From positions 1 through 5,959 of the forward strand of contig DAISGC010000136.1 of the NCBI GenBank assembly GCA_036823255.1: a DNA stretch of 5,959 nt. Direction: 5' to 3'. How positions within the stretch are numbered: position 1 is the stretch's first letter; each line of letters opens with the position of its first letter. A program made the position numbers and the translations under genes. The notes beneath the pieces are model-generated. The model worked only from the letters and a program-made list of their open reading frames with translations. It did not search any database and was not told the origin of the DNA. The DNA comes from UBA4658 sp002405485 (GTDB taxonomy: Bacteria; Planctomycetota; Phycisphaerae; Phycisphaerales; UBA1924). Shown here piece after piece: positions 1 through 5,788 of this stretch.

Positions 1-401
1 TCGAGGATTTCGGTGTTGGGGTTGAGCTGGCTGAACTCCGGCGGCTGGCGGTGGATCGGCATCCGCTTGACGCTCGCGGGGACGTCGGGCTTCTTGTCGA
101 TCGGGCGGCCGAGCAGATTGAAGACCCGCCCAAGGACCGGCTCGCCGACGGGCACGCTCACGGGCGAACCGAGGTCCACGCAGGCCATCCCGCGGCTCAG
201 ACCGTCGGTCGAGCCCAGGGCGACGGCCCGGACCTTGCCCCCGCCCAGGTGCTGCTGCACCTCGCCGACGAGATCCAGATCGCCGAAGGGCGTCTTGGCC
301 TTGATCTCCAAGGCGTTATAGATCGCGGGGAGCTTGTCGTCGGGAAACTGGGCGTCGAACGTGGAGCCGATGACTTGGCTGATGGTGCCGGTGGTGGCCA
401 T
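1..401 (-). CDS. atpD: ATP synthase F1 subunit beta, N-terminal part (runs off the left edge)
   Basis: The catalytic beta subunit of F1Fo ATP synthase, which makes or hydrolyses ATP on the cytoplasmic side of the membrane. The ATG is at 401-399 and 133 codons are present. The start reads MATTGTISQVIGSTFDAQFP, followed by LPAIYNALEI (24-33), the classical EVQQHLG (47-53), VRAVALGSTDGLSRG (57-71), VPVGEPVLGRVFNLLGRPID (83-102) and IHRQPPEF (116-123). These match, in order, the N-terminal beta-barrel and the linker into the nucleotide-binding domain. The Walker A loop, expected near residue 150, lies outside the window. An AAGGA ribosome-binding site sits 10 nt upstream. The VQQHLG and STDGLSRG versions fit the ordinary F-type enzyme rather than the Na+-type N-ATPase beta. 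In the usual operon atpG lies just upstream, but no gene precedes atpD here, so it appears to start its own transcription unit. Identity is very secure. Confidence 0.96.
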   Translation of the reverse strand, partial: MATTGTISQVIGSTFDAQFPDDKLPAIYNALEIKAKTPFGDLDLVGEVQQHLGGGKVRAVALGSTDGLSRGMACVDLGSPVSVPVGEPVLGRVFNLLGRPIDKKPDVPASVKRMPIHRQPPEFSQLNPNTEIL

Positions 402-411
402 GCTGGTGAGG

Positions 412-416
412 TCCTT
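412..416 (-). promoter_or_regulatory. Ribosome-binding site of atpD
   Basis: AAGGA on the minus strand, 10 nt before the ATG at 401-399. It supports that ATG as the start, and the protein begins at the residue expected for the family. Confidence 0.65.
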
Positions 417-438
417 AAGGGATGGCTATGGGGGTCGA

Positions 439-467
439 AGGGTAGACGGGATCTGGGCGGTTGTCAG
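439..467 (-). promoter_or_regulatory. Candidate sigma70-like promoter for atpD
   Basis: On the minus strand CTGACA (467-462) is followed after 17 bases by TACCCT (444-439), about 40 nt before the atpD start. The -35 box is a good match to TTGACA and the spacing is ideal, but the -10 box is weak. Planctomycete promoters are poorly defined, so this is a guess from consensus and position. It fits atpD being first in its transcript. Confidence 0.28.
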
Positions 468-595
468 CAACTCGGGCTCGGTTCGGGGGTCGTCGGCCGG
501 GCGGCGGAGCCCCCGATCATAACCCGCCTATGAAGGGGTTTCCGCCTCGGTGATCACCACGAACCGCTCCTCGGTCTGGCACCCTCAGTCTCGTC

Positions 596-685
596 TGCTG
601 CTCGGCCGACTTCAACCACAGCGGTACGTTCACCGTGCGGGAGCTCTTGCACATCGTTCACGCGTGGTTGGTCGGCTGTTCAGGA
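596..685 (+). pseudogene. Remnant of a C-terminal GC-type dockerin-like tag (decayed gene end)
   Basis: Translating from 596 gives CCSADFNHSGTFTVRELL, then HIVHAWLVGCSG. Residue by residue this follows the tag that ends the next gene: ADFN aligned with ADFN, the loop Gly, an acidic residue at loop position 12 (Glu here, Asp normally), then HAWLVGCS against NAWFAGCP. DNA similarity is also visible, for example GCCGACTTCAAC against GCGGACTTCAAC. The frame opens after a TGA at 551-553 and has no ATG, GTG or TTG before the motif, so it cannot be expressed as such. At the place where the neighbour has its TGA stop this copy reads GGA, and the frame runs on to a TGA near 785. The simplest reading is the tail of a former secreted-protein gene, most of which is gone or frameshifted. 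Chance is unlikely given about 25 aligned positions in one frame. Confidence 0.66.
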
Positions 686-788
686 ACGGGCCGTCGACCT
701 CTGCATGACGGAGATTGTGGTCATTCGGTTGGCGCGCCCGGCGGGAAAACCGTGTATCTTCGAGGGTTCGCGTGCACGGGGGCGTGAC

Positions 789-793
789 AGGAG
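789..793 (+). promoter_or_regulatory. Ribosome-binding site of the 803-1915 gene
   Basis: AGGAG ends 9 nt before the ATG at 803. It selects this ATG, which is followed directly by a convincing signal peptide. Confidence 0.7.
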
Positions 794-802
794 ACGCCGG
801 CG

Positions 803-1915
803 ATGATCGTTCACAGTCATTTCTCGTTCACCCGGTTCGCCGCTCTTGCCCTGGCCGCTGCGGGGCTGTGCGCCGCGCAGGCCGCGGCCCAGGTCGCGTA
901 CACCGAGCCCCCGGACCTGAGCGGCAGCCTCACCATCCCGACCCCCGTGGGCACGCTGTCTTCGGGCCTGAACACCATCACCGGCACGCTCGCGACGACG
1001 TGGAACATCGACGGGAACTCATTGGGCGATGCCGCCGACTCGCTGTCGTTCATCGTCCCCGTGGGGCTGGCGGTGACGAGCATCGAGGTGGATATCTCCA
1101 ACTTCGTCTGCAACGGCTGCGCGAGCCGGGTCCGCTCGTTCAGTGCGGGCATCGGCGCCGTGGTCATCAGTAATGGCAACGGGACCTACACCGTCCCCAT
1201 CGCCGGGCCGCTCGGCGCCGGGACCTACGGCCTGCAGGTGGACAGCAGGCAGGGTTCCGCCAATATGCCGGGCACCGGCGTGTGCACCTATCAGTTCCGC
1301 ATTACGGCCATCCCGACGACCAACGACAGTTGCCTGTTCCCGACGACCATCGGCCTCGGCGCGACGCCTTTCAATACCACCACCGCCACCACCGATGGGC
1401 CTGCGGCCGCGGGCTGCGCGTCCGGGCCCAATCAGGACCTCTGGTACCAGTTCGTGCCGGCCGCGACCGGGCTCGTGACGGTCAGCACCTGCGGAGCGAG
1501 TTTCGACAGCGTCCTCGCGGTCTACAGCGGCGACTGCGGCACGCTCGCGCTGGTGGCATGCAATGACGACAACCCGGTGTGCGGCGGCTTTTTCAATGTG
1601 GATTCCCAACTCGCGTTCATCGCCGCGGCGGGCACGCCCTATCGCATCCGAGTCGGCGGGTACCTCGCCGCCATCGGCACCGGCACGCTCGGGCTCTCAA
1701 TCGCCACCACCGGCGCGTGCTGCAACCGCTCAACCGGCGGCTGCCTCACCCTGTCGGCGGCCGACTGCCAGACCTTCGGCGGCACGTTCGTCGGCTTCGC
1801 TGTGGCCTGCTCGCCCGCGAACTGCGTTGCCTGCCCGGCGGACTTCAACGGCGGCGGTATCTCCGCGTCGGACATCTTCGACTTCCTGAACGCCTGGTTC
1901 GCCGGCTGCCCGTGA
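803..1915 (+). CDS. Secreted Cys-rich protein with a C-terminal GC-type dockerin-like tag
   Basis: A 370-aa exported protein with no catalytic motif that I can see, so probably structural or binding. Residues 1-29 form a Sec signal peptide: Arg11, a hydrophobic Ala/Leu core, likely cleavage after AAA (27-29). Residues 30-172 look like a beta-sandwich of PPC-like character (alternating hydrophobics, Gly/Thr turns, few charges). Residues 174-300 are one copy of the repeat found five times in the 2138-5749 gene: NDSC (174-177), QDLWYQFVPA (211-220), TCGASFDSVLAVYSG (229-243), VACNDD (251-256), YRIRVGG (280-286). Residues 304-341 are a Cys-rich module (GACC...GGC...DC...GG.F.G...C....C) that I recall as common in planctomycetes. 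The tag at 346-370 starts ADFN and ends WFAGCP; its EF-hand-like loop is one residue short. Many Cys suggest disulfides outside the cytoplasm. It is probably transcribed alone, since hairpins follow it. The molecular role is unknown. Confidence 0.88.
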   Translation: MIVHSHFSFTRFAALALAAAGLCAAQAAAQVAYTEPPDLSGSLTIPTPVGTLSSGLNTITGTLATTWNIDGNSLGDAADSLSFIVPVGLAVTSIEVDISNFVCNGCASRVRSFSAGIGAVVISNGNGTYTVPIAGPLGAGTYGLQVDSRQGSANMPGTGVCTYQFRITAIPTTNDSCLFPTTIGLGATPFNTTTATTDGPAAAGCASGPNQDLWYQFVPAATGLVTVSTCGASFDSVLAVYSGDCGTLALVACNDDNPVCGGFFNVDSQLAFIAAAGTPYRIRVGGYLAAIGTGTLGLSIATTGACCNRSTGGCLTLSAADCQTFGGTFVGFAVACSPANCVACPADFNGGGISASDIFDFLNAWFAGCP

Positions 1916-1933
1916 GACTGGCCGTGAGGCTGG
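1910..1933 (+). repeat. 12-bp tandem duplication carrying the stop codon
   Basis: CCGTGAGACTGG (1910-1921) is followed directly by CCGTGAGGCTGG (1922-1933), matching at 11 of 12 bases, then by CCG-A. The unit covers the last Pro codon and the TGA stop of the upstream gene. Being a multiple of three, it places a second in-frame TGA at 1925-1927, four codons after the first. Confidence 0.7.
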
Positions 1934-1963
1934 CCGATTGTCTCCTGAATACGTGTTTTCATC

Positions 1964-1991
1964 GCCGCCGCTGAGTCTCCTCGGCGGCGGT
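1964..1991 (+). terminator. Strong hairpin after the 803-1915 gene, probable terminator
   Basis: A 12-bp stem (1964-1975 with 1980-1991, including two G-T wobbles) closes a TCTC tetraloop. It starts about 48 bases past the stop codon. The tail TTGCGTTTGG is only moderately T-rich, so intrinsic termination is plausible rather than certain. mRNA 3'-end protection is the alternative. The stem overlaps the TTG at 1991, which argues against that codon being a start for the next gene. Confidence 0.6.
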
Positions 1992-2049
1992 TGCGTTTGG
2001 TCGATGTCCGAGACGGGGTGCCTTTGAGGCCGGTGTTCGCGTGGGTCAT

Positions 2050-2070
2050 CGCGCCATTGAGCGCGTTTTT
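2050..2070 (+). terminator. Short GC hairpin with a T5 tail, candidate intrinsic terminator
   Basis: CGCGC (2050-2054), a CATTGA loop, GCGCG (2061-2065), then five T (2066-2070). The stem is short but all GC and the tail sits correctly for plus-strand transcription. With the larger hairpin at 1964 it would form a double stop between the two secreted-protein genes. If transcription of the next gene starts upstream of it, it could instead attenuate that gene. Confidence 0.45.
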
Positions 2071-2111
2071 CATCGACGTGCTTGGCGCGATGCAGACGGA
2101 TGTCGTCATCT

Positions 2112-2122
2112 GGATCAGATCC
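2112..2122. promoter_or_regulatory. Small palindrome upstream of the metalloprotease gene
   Basis: GGATC-A-GATCC, a perfect 5-1-5 inverted repeat ending 4 bases before the ribosome-binding site. The size and place would suit a repressor or RNA-level control site, but a short palindrome like this can arise by chance. No known operator is recognised. Confidence 0.2.
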
Positions 2123-2126
2123 CCCT

Positions 2127-2130
2127 GGAG
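2127..2130 (+). promoter_or_regulatory. Ribosome-binding site fixing the metalloprotease start
   Basis: GGAG lies 7 nt before the ATG at 2138. The frame is open further upstream to a TTG at 1991, but that would put 49 extra residues ahead of a clear signal peptide and has no such site, so 2138 is preferred. Confidence 0.75.
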
Positions 2131-2137
2131 AACTCCC

Positions 2138-5100
2138 ATGACGATTCGTAGGCCCATCATGTCGTTGCTTGCGGCGGCTCTCGCCAGCCAGGCCCTCGCC
2201 CAGTCGGCCGACCCATCCGGCGACCGTTCGGAGGGACGCTCGACTGCGGGTGTGGGCGCGGGGTGCTCGCTGCTGGAGGACGCGACGCAGCCAGGCGACA
2301 GGATGCAGCCGTTCCAGCGGCCGGGTTGGTCAAGAGCCGCCGCGGCGACTCTGGATGGAAGGCAAGAACGGCGGACTTTCGATGAGCCGCGGACGTGGCC
2401 GTTGCCCATGATCGCGCCGGTGGAGGGGCATGGAAGGGGGTTGGTCTGGCCGTCGTTCGAGCAGGACACGCCGGTGTTCTGCTTCAGCCCCAAGACGCCG
2501 GTCTCGCCTGGGCAGCGTGACCAGCTCGATCGCATGCTGCGCGGGCCGATGCAGCCGAGGTACAACGTCGTCACGCCCTGGGCGTCACGAACGGTGTACT
2601 GGAGCTTCGTTCCGGATGGTCTCAGCATTCCCAGCGCCGGCACGGGCGATCTGTACTCCGGAAACTCCTCGCTGTTCGCACTGATGGACGCCAAGTTCGG
2701 CGGCGATCGCGCCCTGTGGATCTGGCTCATCCAGTCCTGCTTCGACCGCTGGGCGAATCTCACCGGGCTGACGTTCGTGCGCGTCCGCCACAACGGGCAG
2801 GAGTGGGACGACGGCGCGGCGTGGAACAACCTGTACTCGCCGGGCCTCCGCGGGGACATCCGCATCGGCGCACGCAACATCGACAACGCCCTCGGCATCC
2901 TCGCCTATGCGTTCTACCCCGACGCCTCCGGATCGCTGAGCTTCGGCGGCAACATGGTGCTGGACGCCTCGGAGAACTGGCAGGATCCGGCCAGCGGCTA
3001 TCGCATGATGCGGAACATCATCATGCACGAGCTCGGGCACGCGATCGGCATCGATCACGTCTGCCCGGCCAACTCCACCAAGCTCATGGAGCCGTACCTC
3101 AGCACGGCCTTCTGGGGCCCTCAGCACGACGACATGCGAGCGGCCCACGCGCTCTACGGCGACGCCTACGAGCCCAACGACACCGTCGCGACGGCGCGGA
3201 TGGAGGGGGCGATCGCGCCCGGCGCGACGGACACCGTGGGCACCATCGGCGGCACGACGGTGCCCAACTCCTCGCTCGTCTCGATCGCAGGGTCCGATGT
3301 CGACTGGTACGTCTATGACCTGACGGTCCCCGCGCCGCTGAGCATCAGCGTCTCGCCGGTGGGCACGAGCTATCTGGACGGCGCGCAGGTCATCGATGAC
3401 TGCAGCGGCACGCAGGGCACGACGAACAGCATCGCGCAGCGCCTGCTGAGCGTCTCGGTCTACGGCCCCGACGGCACGGGGCTCATCCAGACGAGCACGG
3501 CTCCGAACCTGGGCAGTTCGACGGCGCCGATCAATCTCACGAACTACACGGGCGGAAGGTTCTACGTCCGCGTCAGCGGGGCGGGTGGGGGTGGGGGGGG
3601 GACGCAGATGTATCGGCTGATCGTCACCGCCGGGAACGCGTCCCCGCCGTTCAACGACGCGTGCGCGAACGCGATTCCCATCGGCGAGGGGACATTCACC
3701 GGAGACAACGGCGGGGCCAACACCGACGGCAGCGCGGGCACCTGCGGCACGAGCTTCGGCGACGTCTGGTTTGTCTACACATCCCCCTGCCGCGGCACCC
3801 TGGACATCAACACCTGCGGCTCGACCTTCGATACGGTGCTGAGCGTCCATCGCGGCACGTGCGGCGCGCTCTCGACGCTGCTGTGCAACGACAACGCGGC
3901 CGCCGGCGGGCCGTGCACCGGGACGGCGAGCGCTCTGACGTTCGACACAGTCCCGGAAGAGACGTACTACATCCGGATCGCCGGAAAGACCGCGACCCCC
4001 GGGCTGTTCACGCTCAACGTCAACATGCGAGCGCCGGCCAACGACCTCTGCGCGAACGCGACGAATCTCGCGGCGAGCGGCAGCGTGACGGCCACAATCT
4101 GCGGTGCCGGTCGTGACGCCGTCGCGTCGTGCTCGCCCTTGAGCGCGAGCCCGGACGTCTGGTATCGCTACGTCCCGAGCTGCACCGGCGTGCTCCGACT
4201 GGATTCCTGCCAGTCGGACTTCGATACCGTTCTGACGGTGTACAGCGGGTCGTGCGGCGGGCTGATCGAGGTCGCGTGCAACGAGGATTCGCCGATGTGC
4301 CCCGGCACGATGGGCGGGTCGTTCATGCACGCGCCAGTGACGGCCGGTCAGACCTACTTCATCCGCGTCTCCGGCTTTGCCGGGCAGGCCGGCCGGTTTG
4401 ATCTTGCCTGGGAACTCACGCAGGCCAACGACTCGTGCGCCTCGGCCATGGCGATCACGCCCGGCAGCGTGCAGGGCAGTCTCTGCGGCGCGCGGCGCGA
4501 CCTGAGCAACACCTGCCAGGCGGCTTCGAACTCTCCGGACGTGTTCTACTCCTACGTTCCGGCCTCCACGGGCCTGATGACCCTCAACACCTGCGGCTCG
4601 AACTACGACACGCTGCTGGAGGTGTTCCTGGGAACCTGCGCCTCGCTGACATCGGTGGCCTGCAATGACAACCACAACAGCACCACGTGCAACTCCGGCC
4701 CGACCACGTCGCGGATCTCCCTGAGCGTCACCGCGGGCGTCACCTACACCATCCGCGTGTCGGGCCGCAACAACCAGAGCGGCGACTTCACGCTCACGCT
4801 CCAGCAGGCGCCTTCGAACGACCAGTGCGCCAACGCCATCACCATCGCCGGCAACGTCACGGGCACCACGCTCAACGCCGGCCGCGACGGCACGGACACG
4901 TGTGCGCCGCTGTCGACATCTCCGGACGTCTGGTATCGCTGGGTCTCGCCCTGTGCCGGCACGCTGCGGGTGAACACCTGCGGCTCGTCCTACAACACCG
5001 TGGCCTCGATCCTCAGCGGCACGTGCGGTTCGCTGACGCAGCTCTCGTGCAGCGACGACATCGGCCTGGCGGGATGCCCGACGCGTGCCGACGCCTCAAC

Positions 5101-5749
5101 GACCTTCACGACCGTCGCCGCGGGCCAGACGTATTACATTCGCGTCTCGGGCGCCGCGGGCGAGTCGGGCGCGTTCACGCTGAGCGTGACCCAGACGCCG
5201 AGCAACGACGCCTGCGCACAGGCAACGGCCGTCGGTCAGGGGAACGTGGCGTTCGACACGCGGTGCGCCACCAACGACGGCGCGGTGATCTGTGGCGCGT
5301 CCAACGTGTCGCCGGACGTCTGGTTCCGCTTCACGTCCCCGTGCAACGGCGCGGTCTGGTTCAACACCTGCAACTCGACGCTCGACACCGTTCTGTCTGT
5401 GAGCAGCGGGGCGTGCGGAAGCCTCGCCGGAATCGTCTGCAACGACAATCAGGGCTCCGCATCGTGCCCGGGCAACGCCGGCAGCTCGCGCGGGGCCGTC
5501 CGGGCGGTCGCGGGGACGACATACACCATCCGGATCGCCGGCAACTTCGGGTTGGTCGGAACGGGCAATCTCAACATCCGCTGCTGCGGCGCGGACTTCA
5601 ATCTGAGCTTCGCCGTCGACGTGCAGGACATCTTCGACATGCTCAACGCCTGGTTCGCCAACCTCCCCGCAGCGGATGTCAACGGCTCCGGCTCGATCAC
5701 CATTCAGGACATCTTCGACATGCTCAACACCTGGTTCGCCGGGTGCTGA
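2138..5749 (+). CDS. Secreted matrixin-type zinc metalloprotease with five Cys-rich repeats and a tandem dockerin-like C-terminus
   Basis: A 1203-aa exported protein, probably an extracellular or surface-bound endopeptidase. Residues 1-21 form a signal peptide (RR at 4-5, Leu/Ala core, cleavage after ALA). Residues 22-149 are a low-complexity propeptide-like stretch with Cys43 and Cys115. Residues ~150-341 are the catalytic domain: TVYWSFVPDG, then the zinc site HELGHAIGIDH (297-307; ligands H297, H301, H307, general base E298), then KLMEPYLS with the probable Met-turn M317, as in M10 matrixins. Residues 342-503 resemble a PPC domain (YEPNDT at 344; SDVDWYVYDL). Residues 506-1147 are five repeats of 129-130 aa. 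Residues 1153-1203 are two EF-hand-like dockerin motifs ending WFAGC. The poly-G tract at 3578-3601 falls at the PPC/repeat boundary. Protease class is secure from the motif. The substrate is unknown. The repeats may bind substrate or partner proteins; this is inference. Confidence 0.9.
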   Translation: MTIRRPIMSLLAAALASQALAQSADPSGDRSEGRSTAGVGAGCSLLEDATQPGDRMQPFQRPGWSRAAAATLDGRQERRTFDEPRTWPLPMIAPVEGHGRGLVWPSFEQDTPVFCFSPKTPVSPGQRDQLDRMLRGPMQPRYNVVTPWASRTVYWSFVPDGLSIPSAGTGDLYSGNSSLFALMDAKFGGDRALWIWLIQSCFDRWANLTGLTFVRVRHNGQEWDDGAAWNNLYSPGLRGDIRIGARNIDNALGILAYAFYPDASGSLSFGGNMVLDASENWQDPASGYRMMRNIIMHELGHAIGIDHVCPANSTKLMEPYLSTAFWGPQHDDMRAAHALYGDAYEPNDTVATARMEGAIAPGATDTVGTIGGTTVPNSSLVSIAGSDVDWYVYDLTVPAPLSISVSPVGTSYLDGAQVIDDCSGTQGTTNSIAQRLLSVSVYGPDGTGLIQTSTAPNLGSSTAPINLTNYTGGRFYVRVSGAGGGGGGTQMYRLIVTAGNASPPFNDACANAIPIGEGTFTGDNGGANTDGSAGTCGTSFGDVWFVYTSPCRGTLDINTCGSTFDTVLSVHRGTCGALSTLLCNDNAAAGGPCTGTASALTFDTVPEETYYIRIAGKTATPGLFTLNVNMRAPANDLCANATNLAASGSVTATICGAGRDAVASCSPLSASPDVWYRYVPSCTGVLRLDSCQSDFDTVLTVYSGSCGGLIEVACNEDSPMCPGTMGGSFMHAPVTAGQTYFIRVSGFAGQAGRFDLAWELTQANDSCASAMAITPGSVQGSLCGARRDLSNTCQAASNSPDVFYSYVPASTGLMTLNTCGSNYDTLLEVFLGTCASLTSVACNDNHNSTTCNSGPTTSRISLSVTAGVTYTIRVSGRNNQSGDFTLTLQQAPSNDQCANAITIAGNVTGTTLNAGRDGTDTCAPLSTSPDVWYRWVSPCAGTLRVNTCGSSYNTVASILSGTCGSLTQLSCSDDIGLAGCPTRADASTTFTTVAAGQTYYIRVSGAAGESGAFTLSVTQTPSNDACAQATAVGQGNVAFDTRCATNDGAVICGASNVSPDVWFRFTSPCNGAVWFNTCNSTLDTVLSVSSGACGSLAGIVCNDNQGSASCPGNAGSSRGAVRAVAGTTYTIRIAGNFGLVGTGNLNIRCCGADFNLSFAVDVQDIFDMLNAWFANLPAADVNGSGSITIQDIFDMLNTWFAGC
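3578..3601 (+). repeat. G-rich tract with potential to form a G-quadruplex, ending in a G9 homopolymer
   Basis: On the coding strand, G4, G3, G5 and G9 runs are separated by single bases (C, T, T). This is an ideal pattern for a parallel quadruplex in DNA or mRNA. It encodes a Gly-rich stretch before TQMYRLIV, near the end of the PPC-like domain. The G9 run is long enough for slippage. As given, the frame is open through it. Losing one G would bring a TGA at 3618-3620 into frame; gaining one G would lead into a frame that stays open to about 4116. Confidence 0.8.
3653..5578 (+). repeat. Five tandem ~387-bp coding repeats (129-130 aa each)
   Basis: Units start at the ND-x-C motif at 3653, 4040, 4427, 4817 and 5204, giving periods of 387, 387, 390 and 387 bases. 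The shared protein pattern is ND-x-C-A-x-A, S-P-D-V-W-Y/F, T/S-C-x-S-x-x-D-T-V-L, G-x-C-G-x-L, C-N-D-(N/D), (T/Y)-Y-x-I-R-(V/I)-(S/A)-G and G-x-F-T-L. Each unit has 7-8 Cys at similar places, pointing to a disulfide-stabilised beta fold. The first unit is the most divergent. A sixth relative is residues 174-300 of the 803-1915 gene. Confidence 0.88.
5594..5746 (+). repeat. Tandem EF-hand-like dockerin motifs at the C-terminus of the metalloprotease
   Basis: Two copies of a calcium-loop-plus-helix unit: residues 1153-1174 (loop D1153, N1155, S1157, D1161, D1164) and 1180-1201 (loop D1180, N1182, S1184, D1191), each followed by DIFDMLN-(A/T)-WFA. A 36-base segment at 5624-5659 recurs at 5705-5740 with one mismatch, an offset of 81 bases. 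Only the second copy ends in GC. NCBI annotation, as I recall it, names such tags GC-type dockerins and regards them as anchoring domains. Confidence 0.85.
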
Positions 5750-5788
5750 TCGACCCGGTGCAGCGGCATCCAACCCTGGACAAAGCAA

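Larger units (their letters stand above)
402..802. other. Divergent intergenic region between atpD and the 803-1915 gene
   Basis: About 400 bases with no intact gene. The atpD-proximal part (402-520) shows only the ribosome-binding site and the candidate promoter. The middle carries the dockerin-like remnant at 596-685. The part before 803 should hold the promoter of the secreted-protein gene. TATCTT at 755-760 could be a -10 box, but the only TTGGCG nearby (729-734) is 20 bases away, too far to call. No tRNA, repeat array or mobile-element end was seen. Confidence 0.6.

Noticed and set aside
1..401. N-ATPase (Na+-type) beta subunit, because atpD heads its transcript
   Set aside because: Residues such as VQQHLG and GSTDGLSRG are the classical F-type forms. 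From memory, the N-ATPase beta reads differently at these places.
13..533. Plus-strand open frames in the first 530 bases
   Set aside because: They lie antisense to the clear atpD coding sequence, which explains the region fully.
729..760. Promoter TTGGCG / TATCTT before the 803 gene
   Set aside because: The boxes are 20 bases apart, outside the normal range, and neither is strong enough to call alone.
1991..2137. Upstream extension of the metalloprotease gene to a TTG start at 1991
   Set aside because: The TTG is inside a terminator-like hairpin. The extension would bury a good signal peptide 49 residues in, while the ATG at 2138 has GGAG at 7 nt.
1639..2898. Minus-strand open frame of 419 codons spanning two genes and their intergenic region
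   Set aside because: It is antisense to both signal-peptide-bearing genes, crosses their terminators and shows no domain. Open minus frames are expected at this GC content.
2585..4675. Long open frame of 696 codons on the minus strand
   Set aside because: Arg/Ala/Val/Gly-rich mirror of the GC-rich repeat gene, with no recognisable motif, wholly antisense to a well-supported CDS.
3653..5578. CRISPR or mobile-element origin for the evenly spaced repeats
   Set aside because: The period is 387 bases, the similarity is at protein level in one continuous reading frame, and there are no short identical repeats, inverted ends or transposase.
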